Notes under the pieces: generated by a model
Database searches by the model: none
What the model was told of the DNA's origin: nothing
The model's input: only the letters and a program-made list of their open reading frames with translations
Part shown: positions 32,548 to 44,032 of the stretch, piece after piece
Layout of the letters: each line of letters begins with the position of its first letter
Numbering within the stretch: the first letter of the stretch is position 1
Translations under genes and position numbers: made by a program
From: Maniola hyperantus
Taxonomy: Eukaryota > Arthropoda > Insecta > Lepidoptera > Nymphalidae
Direction: 5' to 3'
Assembly (NCBI RefSeq): GCF_902806685.2
Contig: NC_048557.2
Span: 2,162,654-2,226,653, forward strand
Length of the DNA: 64,000 bases

Positions 32548-32919
32548 GTAATTAGTTAATACCTAATCGTTGCAGCTAGGCACTGAGGACAAACCTGTGT
32601 GGTTTATTCGATGTTTTTAGACTAAGCTTTTTGAATTGTATTTTGATTTGATAAAATAAAAATAGTGAAGTCTAGAGAGTTGCGTTGGGCACTTTACCGT
32701 CGCGAATTGTGTGTACTTCATACTTAAATTAATGAATGTTGGAGTCGCCTCGTCTAGCGAACCGGAAACACTTTAAACTTGTTTGTTTTTGTTTCTTCTA
32801 AATAACAGCGGCGCCGAACTGTAGCATGATTCATCCCAAGTCTCAACCCAATTCGCTGAAAACAACGTCACCTGAATTAAAACTATGAACTGAAAAATGG
32901 ACAGACGAAAGTTGTACAA

Positions 32920-33054
32920 GGTTTACCGAAAGTGGGATCTTCAAACAAGTCGGAACAAGAAAATAACTTTCCGAGGTAAACACTGTTCTTCAGCGCGAGG
33001 AGAGCTGACAATGCGAATGTTTATCTACAAACTTGAACCAATAAAATATCCTTT
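32920..33054 (+). repeat. Dispersed repeat, inverted copy at 44033-44160
   Basis: AAAGTGGGATCTTCAAACAA, GGAACAAGAAAATAAC, CACTGTTCTTCAGCGCGAGG and CAAACTTGAACCAATAAAA occur in the same order on the opposite strand at 44033-44160, with few mismatches. No coding potential; family unknown. Confidence 0.8.
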
Positions 33055-33179
33055 GAAATATTACATGTTGTGATGCACGCAAAAATAACCAAACAGAAAG
33101 ACAACACAAGCTTGTAGCAAAAATGTTCTATTTCTCTTAAAGCACGATTTAGACTGCAGAAGGAAGGAAAGAGCTATAT

Positions 33180-33495
33180 CATCATCATCATCATCATGAA
33201 CCCATAGCCGACTCACTACAGAGCACGGGTCTCCTCTCAGAGTGAGAAGGGTTTTGGCCATAGTCTACCACGCTGGCCATGTGCGGATTGGTAGACTTCA
33301 CACGCCTTTGAGAACATTATGGAGAACTCTCAGGCATGCAGGTTTCCTCACGATGTTTTCTTTCACCGTTAAAGCAAGTGATATTTAATTAATTAAAACG
33401 CACATAACTCCGAAAAGTCAGAGGTGCGTGCCCGGGATCGAACCCCCGACCTCCAATTAGAAAGCGGACGTCCTAACCACTAGGCTATCACAGCT
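33180..33495 (-). mobile_element. SINE-A copy, full length
   Basis: (ATC)n tail at 33180-33195 and tRNA-like head near 33425-33490 (GGGATCGAACCCCCGACC, CCACTAGGCTATCACAGC). It is closest to the copy at 52660-52980. Confidence 0.88.
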
Positions 33496-33705
33496 TTTTT
33501 TAGGAGGTATATAGTTCACAAAAAATATTCTAGTAAAAGTAGGGAATTCAATGGGGTGACTCCACCTTGAACAATACTGAGTTACTTTTACCACATTCCT
33601 TCTCCTTCATCACACCCTGAACCAGATCTGTACGTAGTGACCATTAAAACCAATCAGGCTGGAGTTAGGTAGTCTGCAGAATACACTAATAGTATTATTT
33701 TACAG

Positions 33706-34722
33706 AATAGGCTAGTTGACACTTTTTTAAAGTAGGTCTTAAATGGTTAATATTTGTCCTATTAGATCAAAAAAATTAACACTATATTTTTTTGCGCCCT
33801 AAAAACCATAAAACTTTAATTTAAAAATATATTTTTCTTAGACAGGTGAAAACACTGTCGGCCATGTTTGGCCGATAGATTATCTGTGCTCTGACGTCAT
33901 GCATTTGTAAACAACAGCATAACCTCCCAAAGTTTAATAAACATGACTTCTATACTAGTTTACATGAAAAATATAGTAATTATCGTTATTGTATCATCTG
34001 AGAATCTAAAAAACGCATCGATAAAGACCACAGGAAAGTTGTGGATTAGAGTGCCCAGTGAAATAAATATACGTAACACGCGAAGACTTGCTTAAAGGGA
34101 TCCTATATGACTAACGACTTCAACCCAAATTTATTTTTGCAAAGATCACTTTGTTGTAAGTCTTACTTAATAACTTATTCAATTTATAAAGAGAAAACGA
34201 TAACTTTTTACGTTTACTATGAGTTTTTAGAAATATATAAAAACAAGCTTATGCTCGTGACTTCGCCCGCGTGGACTTCATAAATTTCAAACCCCCATTT
34301 AACTCACTCAGGGGTGGAATTTCAAAAAATCCTTTCCTAGTGGATACCTTCTCTTTACCTACAAAGAACACACCCACCAAATTTCATGTATCTAGGACCA
34401 GCTGTTTAGATGTTTAGGCTGTGCGTTGATATATAAGTTAGTCAGGACTTTAAATTTTATGTATATGGATACTACGTTAGTCCCCGCGTGACATAGGGAT
34501 GACATTTCTTTGTTTACATATTTAATGACGTCACATCATGGCTGACAGCGTTTTCTGCGTTTCAAATAAAAATAAAAACTGTATTTTTTTAAATTGGATT
34601 TATATATCCATCCTGCGTTTTTAATAATTGTTATTGATATATTTCGTTGTCTTAAGCAAAATACTATAATAAATAATCATTTATTGGACGAAATTAGATA
34701 TGAGTCAAGTAGCCTATTTTAA
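33706..34722. mobile_element. Foldback DNA element of about 1 kb
   Basis: AATAGGCTAGTTGAC at 33706-33720 pairs with GTCAAGTAGCCTATTTTA at 34703-34720 (one mismatch in the core). Deeper in, AAACACTGTCGGCCATG and CATCATGGCTGACAGCGTTT, and GACGTCATGCATTTGTAAAC and TTTACATATTTAATGACGTC, form further paired blocks. No transposase remains. A Hel-D copy is nested inside. Confidence 0.65.
34244..34446 (-). mobile_element. Hel-D copy, diverged, nested
   Basis: AAGCTTATGCTCGTGACTTC through GTGGATACCTTCTCTTTACC to GCGTTGATATATAAGTTAGT. It is the most diverged Hel-D in the window and has lost a clear CTAG terminus. Confidence 0.6.
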
Positions 34723-34772
34723 ACGATTTTAATGAAATTTGGTTCAGAGATAGGTTGTATCCTTATAGACTA

Positions 34773-34989
34773 ACTAGCTTATTCGCGACTTCATCCGCGT
34801 GGACTACACAAATTTTAAACCCCTATTTCACCCCTTTAGGGGTTGAATTTTCAAAAATCCTTTCTTAGCGGATGCCTACGTCATAATAGCTGTCTTCATG
34901 CCAAATTTCAGCCCGATCCGTCAAGTAGTTTGAGCTGTGCGTTGATAGATCAGTCAGTCAGTCACCTTTTCCTTTTATATATTTAGATT
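34773..34989 (-). mobile_element. Hel-D copy, complete ends
   Basis: AACTAGCTTATTCGCGACTT to TATATATTTAGATTTTTA. On the minus strand: A|TCTAAATATATAAAAGG ... AGCTAG|T. A Hel-E fragment (CCTGGGAAATTAAAGAATTC, GGGTGAAGTCGCGACTCGCG) follows at 34990-35070. Confidence 0.8.
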
Positions 34990-35127
34990 TTTATCCTGGG
35001 AAATTAAAGAATTCCCGCCGGGGTTTCAAAGAACTCAAATCCAAGCGGGTGAAGTCGCGACTCGCGGGCATCATATAGTTTCCTATGCACAATACCTATA
35101 GGTCAATATTATAACAGCATTATCGAA

Positions 35128-35280
35128 GACTCCCCACTAGGTGGACGGACGACATCAGACGAGTCGCAGGGAGCCGCTGGATTCAGGTGGCGCAAGACCG
35201 CGGCGTGTGGAAGTCCTATAGACAAGAGACCTAATGTATGTCCAGCAGTGGACGTCTATCGGTTGATGATGATTATCGGA
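35128..35280 (+). mobile_element. RTE LINE 3' end
   Basis: CCCCACTAGGTGGACGGACG, GGAGCCGCTGGATTCAGGTG and GGAAGTCCTATAGACAAGAG, then GATGATGATT as the short-repeat tail. It encodes the last residues of the RTE protein (RWTDDIRRVAGSRW-like). Confidence 0.75.
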
Positions 35281-35872
35281 TTTATTTAGCAGATCCGATA
35301 CAAGTTAATTAGATGAGACTGGTGGCCCTATATCTTCTGCGTGATCTTGAAAGATACGGCAGCAGCATTACTCAAGCTAATCATGCTTGATGCTCGAATG
35401 GCGTAACGTAGCATAAACAGATTAGATTTGAACATTTTGATAATGTAGCTACCGATCAGCTGATTACGAAAGTTCAAAGTACTGGTGGCTAGCGGGGTGG
35501 TTCCCCCTTGCAGCGAGCGCTGTTGGGTGAGGGGTCGCGAGGGGTGAGTAGGGGGTCGGGTAGTGTGATAACGAGCGCGGTGCGTTATTGCTGTCATCCA
35601 TCATCGGCGCGTCACGGCCACTTCGCTACTTCGCGGTAGACTCTAACAACCGACTCGCTTCACCGCCTATGTTTTTTAGGATCTCTGTAGGGCTTCTTTT
35701 GCTTTTATCTTCTGATACCTACAGCTACCAATTGGGGATGAAATACTGCGTGTTATAAGTATGAAATATCGTGAACCAGGAAAGCTTTGTACCTTGGTGA
35801 ACTCTCTTAGGTTACTTAGGTACATTCGATGCAATATCTATTTTTGCTCTGCTTTTGTAACGCGTAATATTT
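35281..35872. other. First LRR intron, no recognised feature
   Basis: A GC-rich patch at 35480-35600 has an open minus frame but no motif or splice support. Confidence 0.35.
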
Positions 35873-35988
35873 AACTCCTCACGCGCCATTTTAACTGTTT
35901 GTGTCAAAGTATGATTTTAGTCCTTATTTTAAAGGTGAACCGTACTTTTGACATGACAGTTGACCTATAGAGTTAAAATGCCGCGTGT
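35873..35988. mobile_element. M6 MITE, degraded copy
   Basis: TTAACTCCTCACGCGCCATT at 35871-35890 and AAAATGCCGCGTG at its far end. The interior GTACTTTTGACATGACAGTT matches 23636-23747 in reverse order. Confidence 0.65.
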
Positions 35989-36027
35989 TTTCATGTTACA
36001 CAGAGGAATAAAATCCAGACAGGTAGA

Positions 36028-36188
36028 AATATAGTTTGACCTTATTTTACCCCCTTAGCAGTTGAATTTTTAAAAATCCTTTCGTAGCGGATGCCTACGT
36101 CATAATAGCTATCGGCATGCCAAATTTCAGCCCGATCCGTCCAGTAGTTTGAGTTTTGAGTCATCTTTTTCTTTTATAAATTTAGATA
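36028..36188 (-). mobile_element. Hel-D copy, partial
   Basis: CCCCCTTAGCAGTTGAATTT to TTTCTTTTATAAATTTAGAT. The CTAG end is missing, but A|TCTAAATTTATAAAAG is present. Confidence 0.65.
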
Positions 36189-36981
36189 AGAGAAAAAAAA
36201 ATCGAAACTTCCGATTTATGCCCTCTCGATTACCACGGCAGTATTGAAATCCCTAGCAGAGTCGAGCCTTAGACGTCAGCAGAGTATCAGTTGAGAGTTG
36301 AGACGACAAGCAGTATGCGTTTATAAAGAACTCTTTAATATGCTGTAAACATTGAATTTAATTTTCATTCCATTGATATCGCGAGGTCGTCGTCTCCTCG
36401 GCCGGCGCGGGCCATTAATTCATCTGAGCCACAATCGGCACTGAATCGAGCGTTCGCCGATATTATAATAATCTTATATTTATATCTCAACCGTGATAAA
36501 AATTCCAAAGTAAATTAGGAAGAAAGAAAAAGAGCTGTGCTACACATTACGAATTTCGTACGAAAACGCATTCTAAGTGAACGTGACCTAATGCAAAAAT
36601 AGCACCACAACAGTTAGGGAACTTCTAGATGACTTCTAGCCATCGATATAGATGACAAGATATGCCCAAGTGAAGAAAGCTTTTCACGGTTTTGGAACCA
36701 AATAAATCAGTGCCACCTCTTAGATACTTATGAATGACCCGTTTGAAATCCAGACGTGACTGAAGTTGCATTGGTGCTAAAGCACCAATGAGTCGGTGCC
36801 ATTTTGTTTGTTCAATGGCCCTGTCCATACGAAGTAATATAGTCTATGCTTCTAGCAAAACGTCGAGGCGTTTAACGTCACTGACAGGAGTCAAATGTTA
36901 GTATATTTGACGCAGGTAGCCCTAAGGTACCCCATGGGTACCCCTATTTTTCCCGTCACCGTGCGCAGCCTAATATTTGAT
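36189..36981. other. First LRR intron, a perfect palindrome only
   Basis: CATTGGTGCT, AA, AGCACCAATG at 36769-36790 is a perfect hairpin. An antisense 67-codon frame overlaps it without further support. Nothing else recognised. Confidence 0.4.
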
Positions 36982-37089
36982 ACTAGCTTATGCTCGCGAC
37001 TTCGTCCGCGTGGACTACACAAACTTCAAACCCCTATTTCACCCCCTAATAGGGGTTGAATTTTCAAAGATCGTTTCTTAGCGGATGCA
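36982..37089 (-). mobile_element. Hel-D 3' fragment
   Basis: ACTAGCTTATGCTCGCGACT to CGTTTCTTAGCGGATGCATA, about 108 bp. Confidence 0.7.
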
Positions 37090-37326
37090 TATTCGGTAAA
37101 CGAGTGCGTTTTTGTTGCAATTGGTTTTGGCAGCATGAGTAGGGAGCTTAAGTGGCAGTGAGTTTCGCTGGCTGCGCGCCAGCACGCTGTCCATGCGAGT
37201 ATGAATGCATCACCATTAGTGACATCTGCTTCCAGTGGCGGTTAGTTCGGGCGCTGTTTCGGCGAGTTCCTGCTCTACGGGCTCGATGCTAACACTAACG
37301 AGTGTATAATGACTCACAGTAATGAG

Positions 37327-37865
37327 TCATCATCATCATCATCAACCAATAGACGTCCACTGCTAGACATAGGTCTCTTGTAGGGACTTCCACACGCCAC
37401 GGTCTTGCGCCGCCTGGATCCAGCGTCTCCCTGCGACTCGTCTGATGTCGTCCGTCCACCTAGTGGGGAGTCTTCCAACGCTGCGTCTTCCGGTGCGATG
37501 TCGCCATTCCAGCACCTTGGGACCCCAACGTCTATCGGTTGTACGAACTATGTACCCTGCCCATTGCCACTTCAGCTTCACAACCCGTTGAGCTATGTCG
37601 GTTACTCTAGTTCTCCTACGGATCTCCTCATTTCTGATTAGATCACGTAGAGAAACTCCAAGCATAGCTCTCTCCATCGCCCGCTGAGTGACTCTGAGCT
37701 TTCTTATGAGGCCCATAGTTAGCGACCATGTCTCGGATCCACATGTTATCATCACTGGCAACACGCACTGTTCGAAGACTTTGGTCTTCAAGCACTGAGG
37801 AATTTTGGACAAGAAGACATCTCGAAGCTTCCTGAACGCTGCCCAACCGAGTTGGAGTCGGCTAT
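37327..37865 (-). pseudogene. RTE LINE C-terminal remnant with 3' tail
   Basis: On the minus strand: GWAAFRKLRDVFLSKIPQCL, then TKVFEQCVLPVMI, the block QRAMERAMLGVSLRDLIRNE, KLKWQWAGYIVRTTDRRWG, and RWTDDIRRVAGRRWIQAAQD near the C-terminus. This is the region after the reverse transcriptase in RTE-clade LINEs. The frame is open for about 150 codons to 37363. The tail is (GAT)n read on the minus strand, at 37327-37344. The element is 5'-truncated at about 37865. It is the best-preserved RTE piece in the window and serves as reference for the fragments at 16037, 20085, 21454, 26128 and 35128. Confidence 0.88.
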
Positions 37866-38851
37866 AGTAATAGGGATTTCAATAATGAGTACAAGCATAG
37901 AATTAAGAAAGAGCATTATAATCTTAATAGAGTATCTTTCCAGGTTACTCTTGCCTAGGTTAGTAGGCAGGTGGAATAATGGCAACTTGCCCGACTTACT
38001 AACGAGTTTGTATCAAGCCCTTGGCGGTCAACTAACTTTTGTGTAACTTAGCAAACAAGCACCCCGACCGCGTCCGCTCGTAACAGAGTTCAGAAGATTA
38101 CAGATCGTGCCGGAGAACAATTCACGATGGCCCGGTATCACCCCGGTATTGACCAAAATGGAGATGGGTCGGTCTGCAAAACACGTCATCTCTTACAATT
38201 ACTTCTTAAATGCCCGAATCACACACAACGCGCGACGAAGCAGTCCAATACGGCTCCTAGAAGTCTTAATACTTACGAGAAACTGTAAAGCTTGGCTTTT
38301 CACTCGTGTAAAGGCGCAAAACAATATTGTGGATGATCGAACTTCGAACTAGCTTCGTTTCCCATGCCAGTTTTGTTGTCCGCAACGAAGGGAAACACAC
38401 ACTATGTTTCGCGGAGCGCGTGGGCTGTCGCAGGGCAAGTGAAGAGCAGGCGTATTATAAACGCGATCACTGCTAAGCGCGCTTTGAGCCACGATCCTGC
38501 AGTTTTCATACAGTTTCATGTATAACCAAATCGCAAACACATACGCGCGCGTCCAGTGTGACTTCCTGCCAAATAGCTGTCGCGTTTTATTTATTCCAGC
38601 CTTAACACCTGACCCTGTGGTAAGCTTATTTACTTCAACAACAATAAAGGTATCAGTGTCGAAGACATTGTTGCACAACTTTGACGATAAACGCCCGCCC
38701 CTGTGACGTGACTCGAGAGAGAAGTTAATAGGTACTTAATACTACTACACTTACTGGAAAACGACTTAGAAACTTTTGTCAAAAACCACATTATAAGCTT
38801 GACTGTAATCATGCACCTATTTGAGTTGTTTCAGCGACAAAATTCTGTAAA
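37866..38851. other. First LRR intron, no recognised feature
   Basis: Several open frames of 60-110 codons on both strands, with no motif, splice pair or repeat match. Confidence 0.35.
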
Positions 38852-39100
38852 AACCAGCAAAGTGCGAGTCAGACTCGCGCACCGAAGGTCAGTCTACTAG
38901 TAGGTCAGTACTACAGTCGTTTTTTTCGACATTTTGCACGACAAAACTAAAACTATTATGTATAAAACTAAATTAAATCTGTTTTAGAATGTACAGGTAA
39001 ACCCCTTTCATATGATACCACACTTGGTATATTAATTTTGAAACTTTTAAAGTTAAAAATACTAATTGTTCATGAACACATTTTAATTGTTACACACAAT
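38852..39100 (-). mobile_element. rep-F copy, partial
   Basis: AAAGTGCGAGTCAGACTCGC, a short duplication (AGGTCAGT twice), TTTGCACGACAAAACTAAAA, then CATATGATACCACACTTGG. The GGGTTCCGTACCTC end is lost. Confidence 0.65.
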
Positions 39101-39409
39101 AATAAAAGACGCACTTAAAAGCTCGTGAACGGGTGAGCCGTTTCCTTGTCGGAGTTCATGTTACGTACTACTGCAGGTCGATTCCGGAAAAGTATAGGCG
39201 CGCGTTCACGAATTCAATTTATTATTGAATTTATTGAAGCGCAAAATGTAGAATGTCGTTAGCCAAAACAACCGTAAACGCGCAGAAAAAATGAAGTCCT
39301 GTATTATTTGCATTAGTCGCTAATGGTTGTGATATTTTGGTTGGATTTGAACCTATGGCCTATCTGGCCTACTAGCAATTCCTTCATAAAAAAGTTCATA
39401 AAAAACTTA

Positions 39410-39600
39410 AAAAAAAAGTCAAAAGTCAAAACGTTTATTTAAAGTAGGTAGGTAACAAAATTACGCTTTTTGATAGTCGTGTTGTAAATTACAAATTGGA
39501 CACATAAGATTAGAAATAAGTACATTCCAAGTAGCGGGTGAATCCGCTAGCAACAGCTAGATCAATACAATCTTACTCCGAACCAATGTACATAATATTA
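39410..39600 (-). mobile_element. Possible antisense LINE end
   Basis: AAAAAAAGTCAAAAGTCAAA and GTAGGTAGGTAACAAAATTA resemble the start of 25381-25440. Low certainty. Confidence 0.35.
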
Positions 39601-39843
39601 CGGCGTGGAATAGGTATTTCCCGTGCGACGAGTTCCGAATAGATATCCTGGAACCGCATCCAATAGCTGGTGTAATCTAGGTCGGGAGTAAAATGTACAA
39701 ATAATGTATTCCGCGCGGCGATCCGGGCAGCTTATCCTTTCCGACTTAGCCTTGGAGACCCCATCCCGTGGCCCCTCTCGGCAAGGAATACAACTCTTCA
39801 AATACAATTAAGGCTTGCACAAATACAACGCGTGGCGGCGACG

Positions 39844-40233
39844 TTTTTAGGGTTCTGTACCTCAAAAGGAAAAACGGAACCCTTATAGGATCACTTTGTT
39901 GTCTGTCTGTCCGTCAAGAAACCTACAGGGTACTTCCCGTTGACCTAGAATCACGAAATTTGGCAGGTAGGTATAGGTCTTATAGCAGACATTCGGGGAA
40001 AAATCTGAAAACCGTGAGTTTGTGGTTACATCACACAAAAAAATTTAAATTGTGGTCATAAACAGCTAATAATTAGGATTTTCAATTTTCAAAGTAAGAT
40101 AACTACTTATATCATTTTTATTTATTTTTATTATGCATCATAGTTTTTGAATTATCGTGCAAAATGTGGAAAAAATACGACTGTAGTACGGAACCCTCGT
40201 TGCGCAAGCCTGACTCGCACTTGGCCGGTTTTT
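39844..40233 (+). mobile_element. rep-F copy, full length
   Basis: TTTTTAGGGTTCTGTACCTC to CTGACTCGCACTTGGCCGGT. It contains GACCTAGAATCACGAAATTT and a short CTGT run. Confidence 0.8.
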
Positions 40234-40342
40234 TGTTTGATATGCCTCTCTATACTTTAGTTCAATGGTATTGAATGAGTGCAATGCAATAGTCGAGTGA
40301 GTGTGACCTCGTGTTGCGCCACACATGACTGCACGTCACACA

Positions 40343-40601
40343 TGTCACGCTGTATGCTGTCGTGACAATGTGGCGCCGCGCCGGGAACTTGTTGTGCGCA
40401 CACTTGGATAAACTTGATCGCATATCAAAGAGCTTGCCGCAAGGTGCACACGATTCACGAGCACATCACACCATGTCACGCCGCGCCGTCATGTTTTTGT
40501 GACAATGTGGGACCGGGAACTTGTGCGCACACTTGGATAAAGTTAATCGCATACCTATTCAGAGCCTTGCGCATGCTAGAGCTGCACGTGATTCACGAAA
40601 G
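40343..40601 (+). repeat. Tandem duplication of about 130 bp
   Basis: The segment with CATGTCACGC, GTGACAATGTGG, CCGGGAACTTGTTGTGCGCA and CACTTGGATAAACTTGATCG (40343-40473) is repeated with changes at 40474-40601 (GTGACAATGTGGGACCGGGA, CACTTGGATAAAGTTAATCG). Each unit ends in CACG or ACACGATTCACGA-type sequence. Confidence 0.8.
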
Positions 40602-41514
40602 AACTCAACGCGTGTTTCTAATTCCACCTAGATTCTCGACTCTTTCTGTAGTATCTTCTTTTTTTTTGCTTTCTAAACCAGTAGTAGAGTCACAGACACT
40701 ATAGCTTGTCTTACAATATACAAAACAAAAAATCATACGTAAAAGCATGTGTCGCTTTTGTCAGGCATGACACTATATTTATCTACAACGCGTTCAACGC
40801 ATGCCGATTGATGGCATTCACGTTCTCAGTACTGAAAGATCTGTTTAGGGAAGCGCGGACGGTACATGTAGTCTACGATCAGCTTTACCAAGGCATGTTG
40901 TACACAAGTCGGTATTAGCTACAGCCTATAAGCTATAAGCTAAACTCGACGGAGCTGCAATCCATCTTATTTATAAATGTTATCGCAGATGCCTTACCCG
41001 TTTGAGCTTCGAAAAAGCAGCTTTTGATAAATCGCCTGCTTCCAACTCGATGGGTAAATTCTAGCCCTAGCACGAATACCTACCGGATGAATGAATACTT
41101 TATATGGCAATGTTAGTTGAGTTTTTCTAAAAATCCATGATTTTCCGGGATAATAAGTAGCCGATGTCCGTTTCCTAGATGCCGTATTTCGTCAAAATCG
41201 ATTTTAAAATGATAGACGCACTTTCGCATTTGCAAGATTATTAAAGAATTATGATATATAATTCTCTAGTCAAACCTCATATTGAATATCTTATCGAAGT
41301 TTTGGGAACTACCGAAAGAATTATGGATTTTGGAAATGGAAAAACATAGGGTTCTCACGGGATTAAATCAAACTCGCAATCCGCGTTTGTTAGTATTTTC
41401 GCTGGATTTTAATGCAGTTTGCTTTTCACTAGGAAAGTTTAGGTAGTATTGTACATTCACATTCAACATGGACGAGGACACTGACAATACCACTACTCGT
41501 ATATTATAGGTTCA
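40602..41514. other. First LRR intron with Hel-E-like scrap
   Basis: A weak Hel-E-like segment at about 41120-41230 (CCGGGATAATAAGTAGCC, GCACTTTCGCATTT). Otherwise no feature. Confidence 0.35.
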
Positions 41515-41524
41515 GGGTGAGATC

Positions 41525-42500
41525 CCAACCGTTACTTACCTAGGAGTGACTCTGGACTCGCGGCTGAATTTCGGTAGACACATAAATCTGGTGTGTGAAA
41601 AGGCACAAAAAACCATTAAGGCACTCACCTCAATACTCCCAAATACACGTGGACCGAATTCGCGGAAAAGAAGGACTCTTGCTCTTGCAATGCAGTCCAC
41701 CATAATGTATGCGGCTCCTATATGGGTAACAGCCATGGACAAGGGAACACACAGGAGGACAGTGTTGAGCACCCAGCGTATGATGGCGTTGAGAACCTGC
41801 TGCGCCTATAAAACAACATCCACCGATGCTGCCCTCGTACTGGCAAATTTAATCCCAGCTCATCTCTTGGCGAGGGAAAGATCTGAGAGCTATGGACTGA
41901 AATTACCAGAAGAAAGAAAAGCCATCAGAGATAGGACCCTGGTTAGATGGCAAGAGGAATGGGACCAGTCTACAAATGGACGATGGACGCATAGACTGAT
42001 TAAAAATATAAATAGCTGGGTATCCAGGAAACACGGAATACTGACGTTTCGAATGACACAGTGCTTCACAGGACATGGGGTGTTTATGCAGTATACAGAG
42101 CGCATAAAAAAGAGAAACAGCAGTAAGTGTATGTACTGCATAGAACCGATAGACGATGCAGAACATACACTGTTCCATTGTCCTCAGTTTCAGGAAGAAA
42201 GAAGGAATGTCGTAGCCGAGCTGGGAGGAGAGTTTGGAGTGGAGAGCCTCATAAGCACAATGCTGGAAGAGAAAAAGAAGTGGCAGATAGTTCAGAAATA
42301 CATGGAAGGTATAATGGAAAGTAAGGAGAAAGACGAAAGAGGAGGAAGATGAGTTAGTCCGCGGCAGTAATGGTAGGCCAACAAGGCGGGAACATTAGTG
42401 CTTAGAGAAAGGAGGGGTTTTTAGTCGGTAGGAGTCCGGCACTATGTCCATGAGGATTTTCCCCTCCTAAGCGAAAAAAAAAAAAAAAAAAAAAAAAAAA
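41525..42500 (+). mobile_element. R1-like LINE, 5'-truncated, with target duplication
   Basis: The insert begins in coding sequence (ACTTACCTAGGAGTGACTCT) and ends in 27 A residues at 42474-42500. GGGTGAGATC occurs at 41515-41524 and again at 42501-42510, giving a 10-bp target-site duplication. The 5' truncation and poly(A) are classic target-primed reverse transcription products. Confidence 0.9.
41546..42352 (+). pseudogene. R1-like LINE ORF2 C-terminus
   Basis: The frame is open for 268 codons after TYLGVTLDSRL, the end of the thumb/connection region. Near the C-terminus CMYCIEPIDDAEHTLFHC is a CX2CX8HX4C zinc knuckle, the arrangement found downstream of the reverse transcriptase in R1-clade elements. 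Catalytic domains are missing because of the 5' truncation. All knuckle ligands are intact, and no frameshift is seen, so the insertion is recent. Confidence 0.88.
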
Positions 42501-42509
42501 GGGTGAGAT

Positions 42510-42640
42510 CTATAGAGCGTACTCTGACTTAGCTTAGACTTAAGACAGAGTTAAAACGAGACAGAGCTATATCTGTCACATAAATCTGTCTCGTTTTAAC
42601 TCAATCTTAAGTCTGAGCAAACTCAAAGTACGCTCTATAG
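42510..42640. mobile_element. 131-bp palindromic MITE
   Basis: CTATAGAGCGTAC at 42510 pairs with GTACGCTCTATAG ending at 42640. The arms run about 60 bp each, including AGACTTAAGA and GTTAAAACGAGACAGA with their complements. It lies immediately after the LINE's right target duplication. Confidence 0.85.
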
Positions 42641-43372
42641 ATTCAGATTCAGATTCAGATTTATTTATTTGCTTTCATGTACATTTACATTTATTGATGG
42701 TGGGTGCTTAAAGCTAAAAGCTAAATACATGAGACCCTGTCAGGGTATTGCAAATACAATTTTAGGTACAATAAAATGGTAAATATTAAAGATACAATAC
42801 GAATAGGATTAAAATTATTAAAATTATCATTACTAGATATTAAATATTATTCATTTGCATGCTTATATATTATTATATTATGAGAATGTTGACTAGAATT
42901 TATTATAAAGCAAGATCTCAGCCAAGTATCTTTATTGGCCACAACAAACCAAGACTAGTGCTATTATTGTGCGGAAGTGTAACAGTACGTATTATAACGT
43001 CTTCCGCAGCTGTTAGAGGAGAGCGCTATTACAGCCAGTAGCGATTCGCAGTGTTCCGGTATTTGCGGGTAGTTGGTAGAATGGCAGAAGCCACGCTTAT
43101 AAAATTCAATGTAGCGAAGAGGGGATCGTAGAGTCAACAAATGGTAGGAATAAAACGCAGTGCCTCCAAGTATTCTGTCGTAGCCATAGATAAAATTATT
43201 CACTTATCAGTGGTCGTAGCTATCTAAGAATAACTTTAAGAGAATTCCCAATACAATTTATTTTTGTGGTGTACTTATTGTGTGGACAAAATATAGATAA
43301 ATTCGGTCTAGATTCAAAATACAAGACCACAGATTTTGATAACAATATGTACTAGTATCACAACTCTGGTCT
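42641..43372. other. First LRR intron, (ATTCAG)n then plain sequence
   Basis: Three ATTCAG units at 42641-42658 may be an antisense retroposon tail. The rest is unassigned. Confidence 0.35.
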
Positions 43373-43602
43373 TCATCATCATCATCATGATCAACCCATC
43401 ACCGGCTCACTACAGAGCACAGGTCTCCTCTCAGAGTGAGAAGAACATCGTGAGGAAACCTGCATACCTGAGAGTTCTGCTCCATAATGTTCTCAAAGGT
43501 GCGTGAAATCTACCAATCCGCAAATGGCCAGTGTGGTAGACTATGGCTAAACCCCTTCTCACTCTGAGGGGAGACCCGTGCTCTGTAGGGAACCGGCGAT
43601 AT
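43373..43602. mobile_element. Two SINE-A copies head to head
   Basis: A minus-oriented 3' end (43373-43443: (ATC)n, GATCAACCCATCACCGGCTC, GGTCTCCTCTCAGAGTGAGA) meets a plus-oriented copy (43441-43602: GAAACCTGCATACCTGAGAG to GGAGACCCGTGCTCTGTAGG). The outer ends are complementary and could form a long hairpin. Confidence 0.75.
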
Positions 43603-43640
43603 ACAATAACGAGCTATATATAGTATAATAAAATTACAAC

Positions 43641-43690
43641 AGTGTGTGTATGCTTGTGTGTGTGTGTGTGTGTGTGTGTATGCGTGTGTA

Positions 43691-43722
<32 letters not shown>

Positions 43723-43842
43723 GTGTATGTATGTGTGTGTGTGTGTGTTTGCGTGTGTAGTGTGTGTGTGTGTGCGTGTGTGTATGTATGAGTGTGTGTG
43801 TGTGCGTGTGTGTATGTGTGTGTGTGTAAGTGGGAGTGTGTG
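43641..43842. repeat. Compound (GT)n microsatellite
   Basis: About 200 bp of GT repeats, interrupted by TATGC, TAGTGTG, TATGTATG and similar words. It is open in several frames only because of its low complexity. Confidence 0.95.
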
Positions 43843-44032
43843 ATTGCATGCATATTTAGATGTTAGCTACTTTTTTTACGATGATAGTTTCTTAATTCCT
43901 TTTTAAATTTATTGTTTGATAGGTAAGATAAGTCAAACTCCGCGAACTGATTGTTATAAGTACGTACCAAGCGTGGAATTATAGAGTTATGAAATTATAC
44001 AATTCTTAACATGTAAGTAATATTTAAAAGGA

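Noticed and set aside
36625..36828. 67-codon minus-strand frame
   Set aside because: It overlaps a perfect hairpin, has no splice sites or motif, and cannot be told from chance.
43614..43853. Open frames on both strands in the GT microsatellite
   Set aside because: They encode only Thr-His or Val-Cys repeats, a consequence of low complexity.
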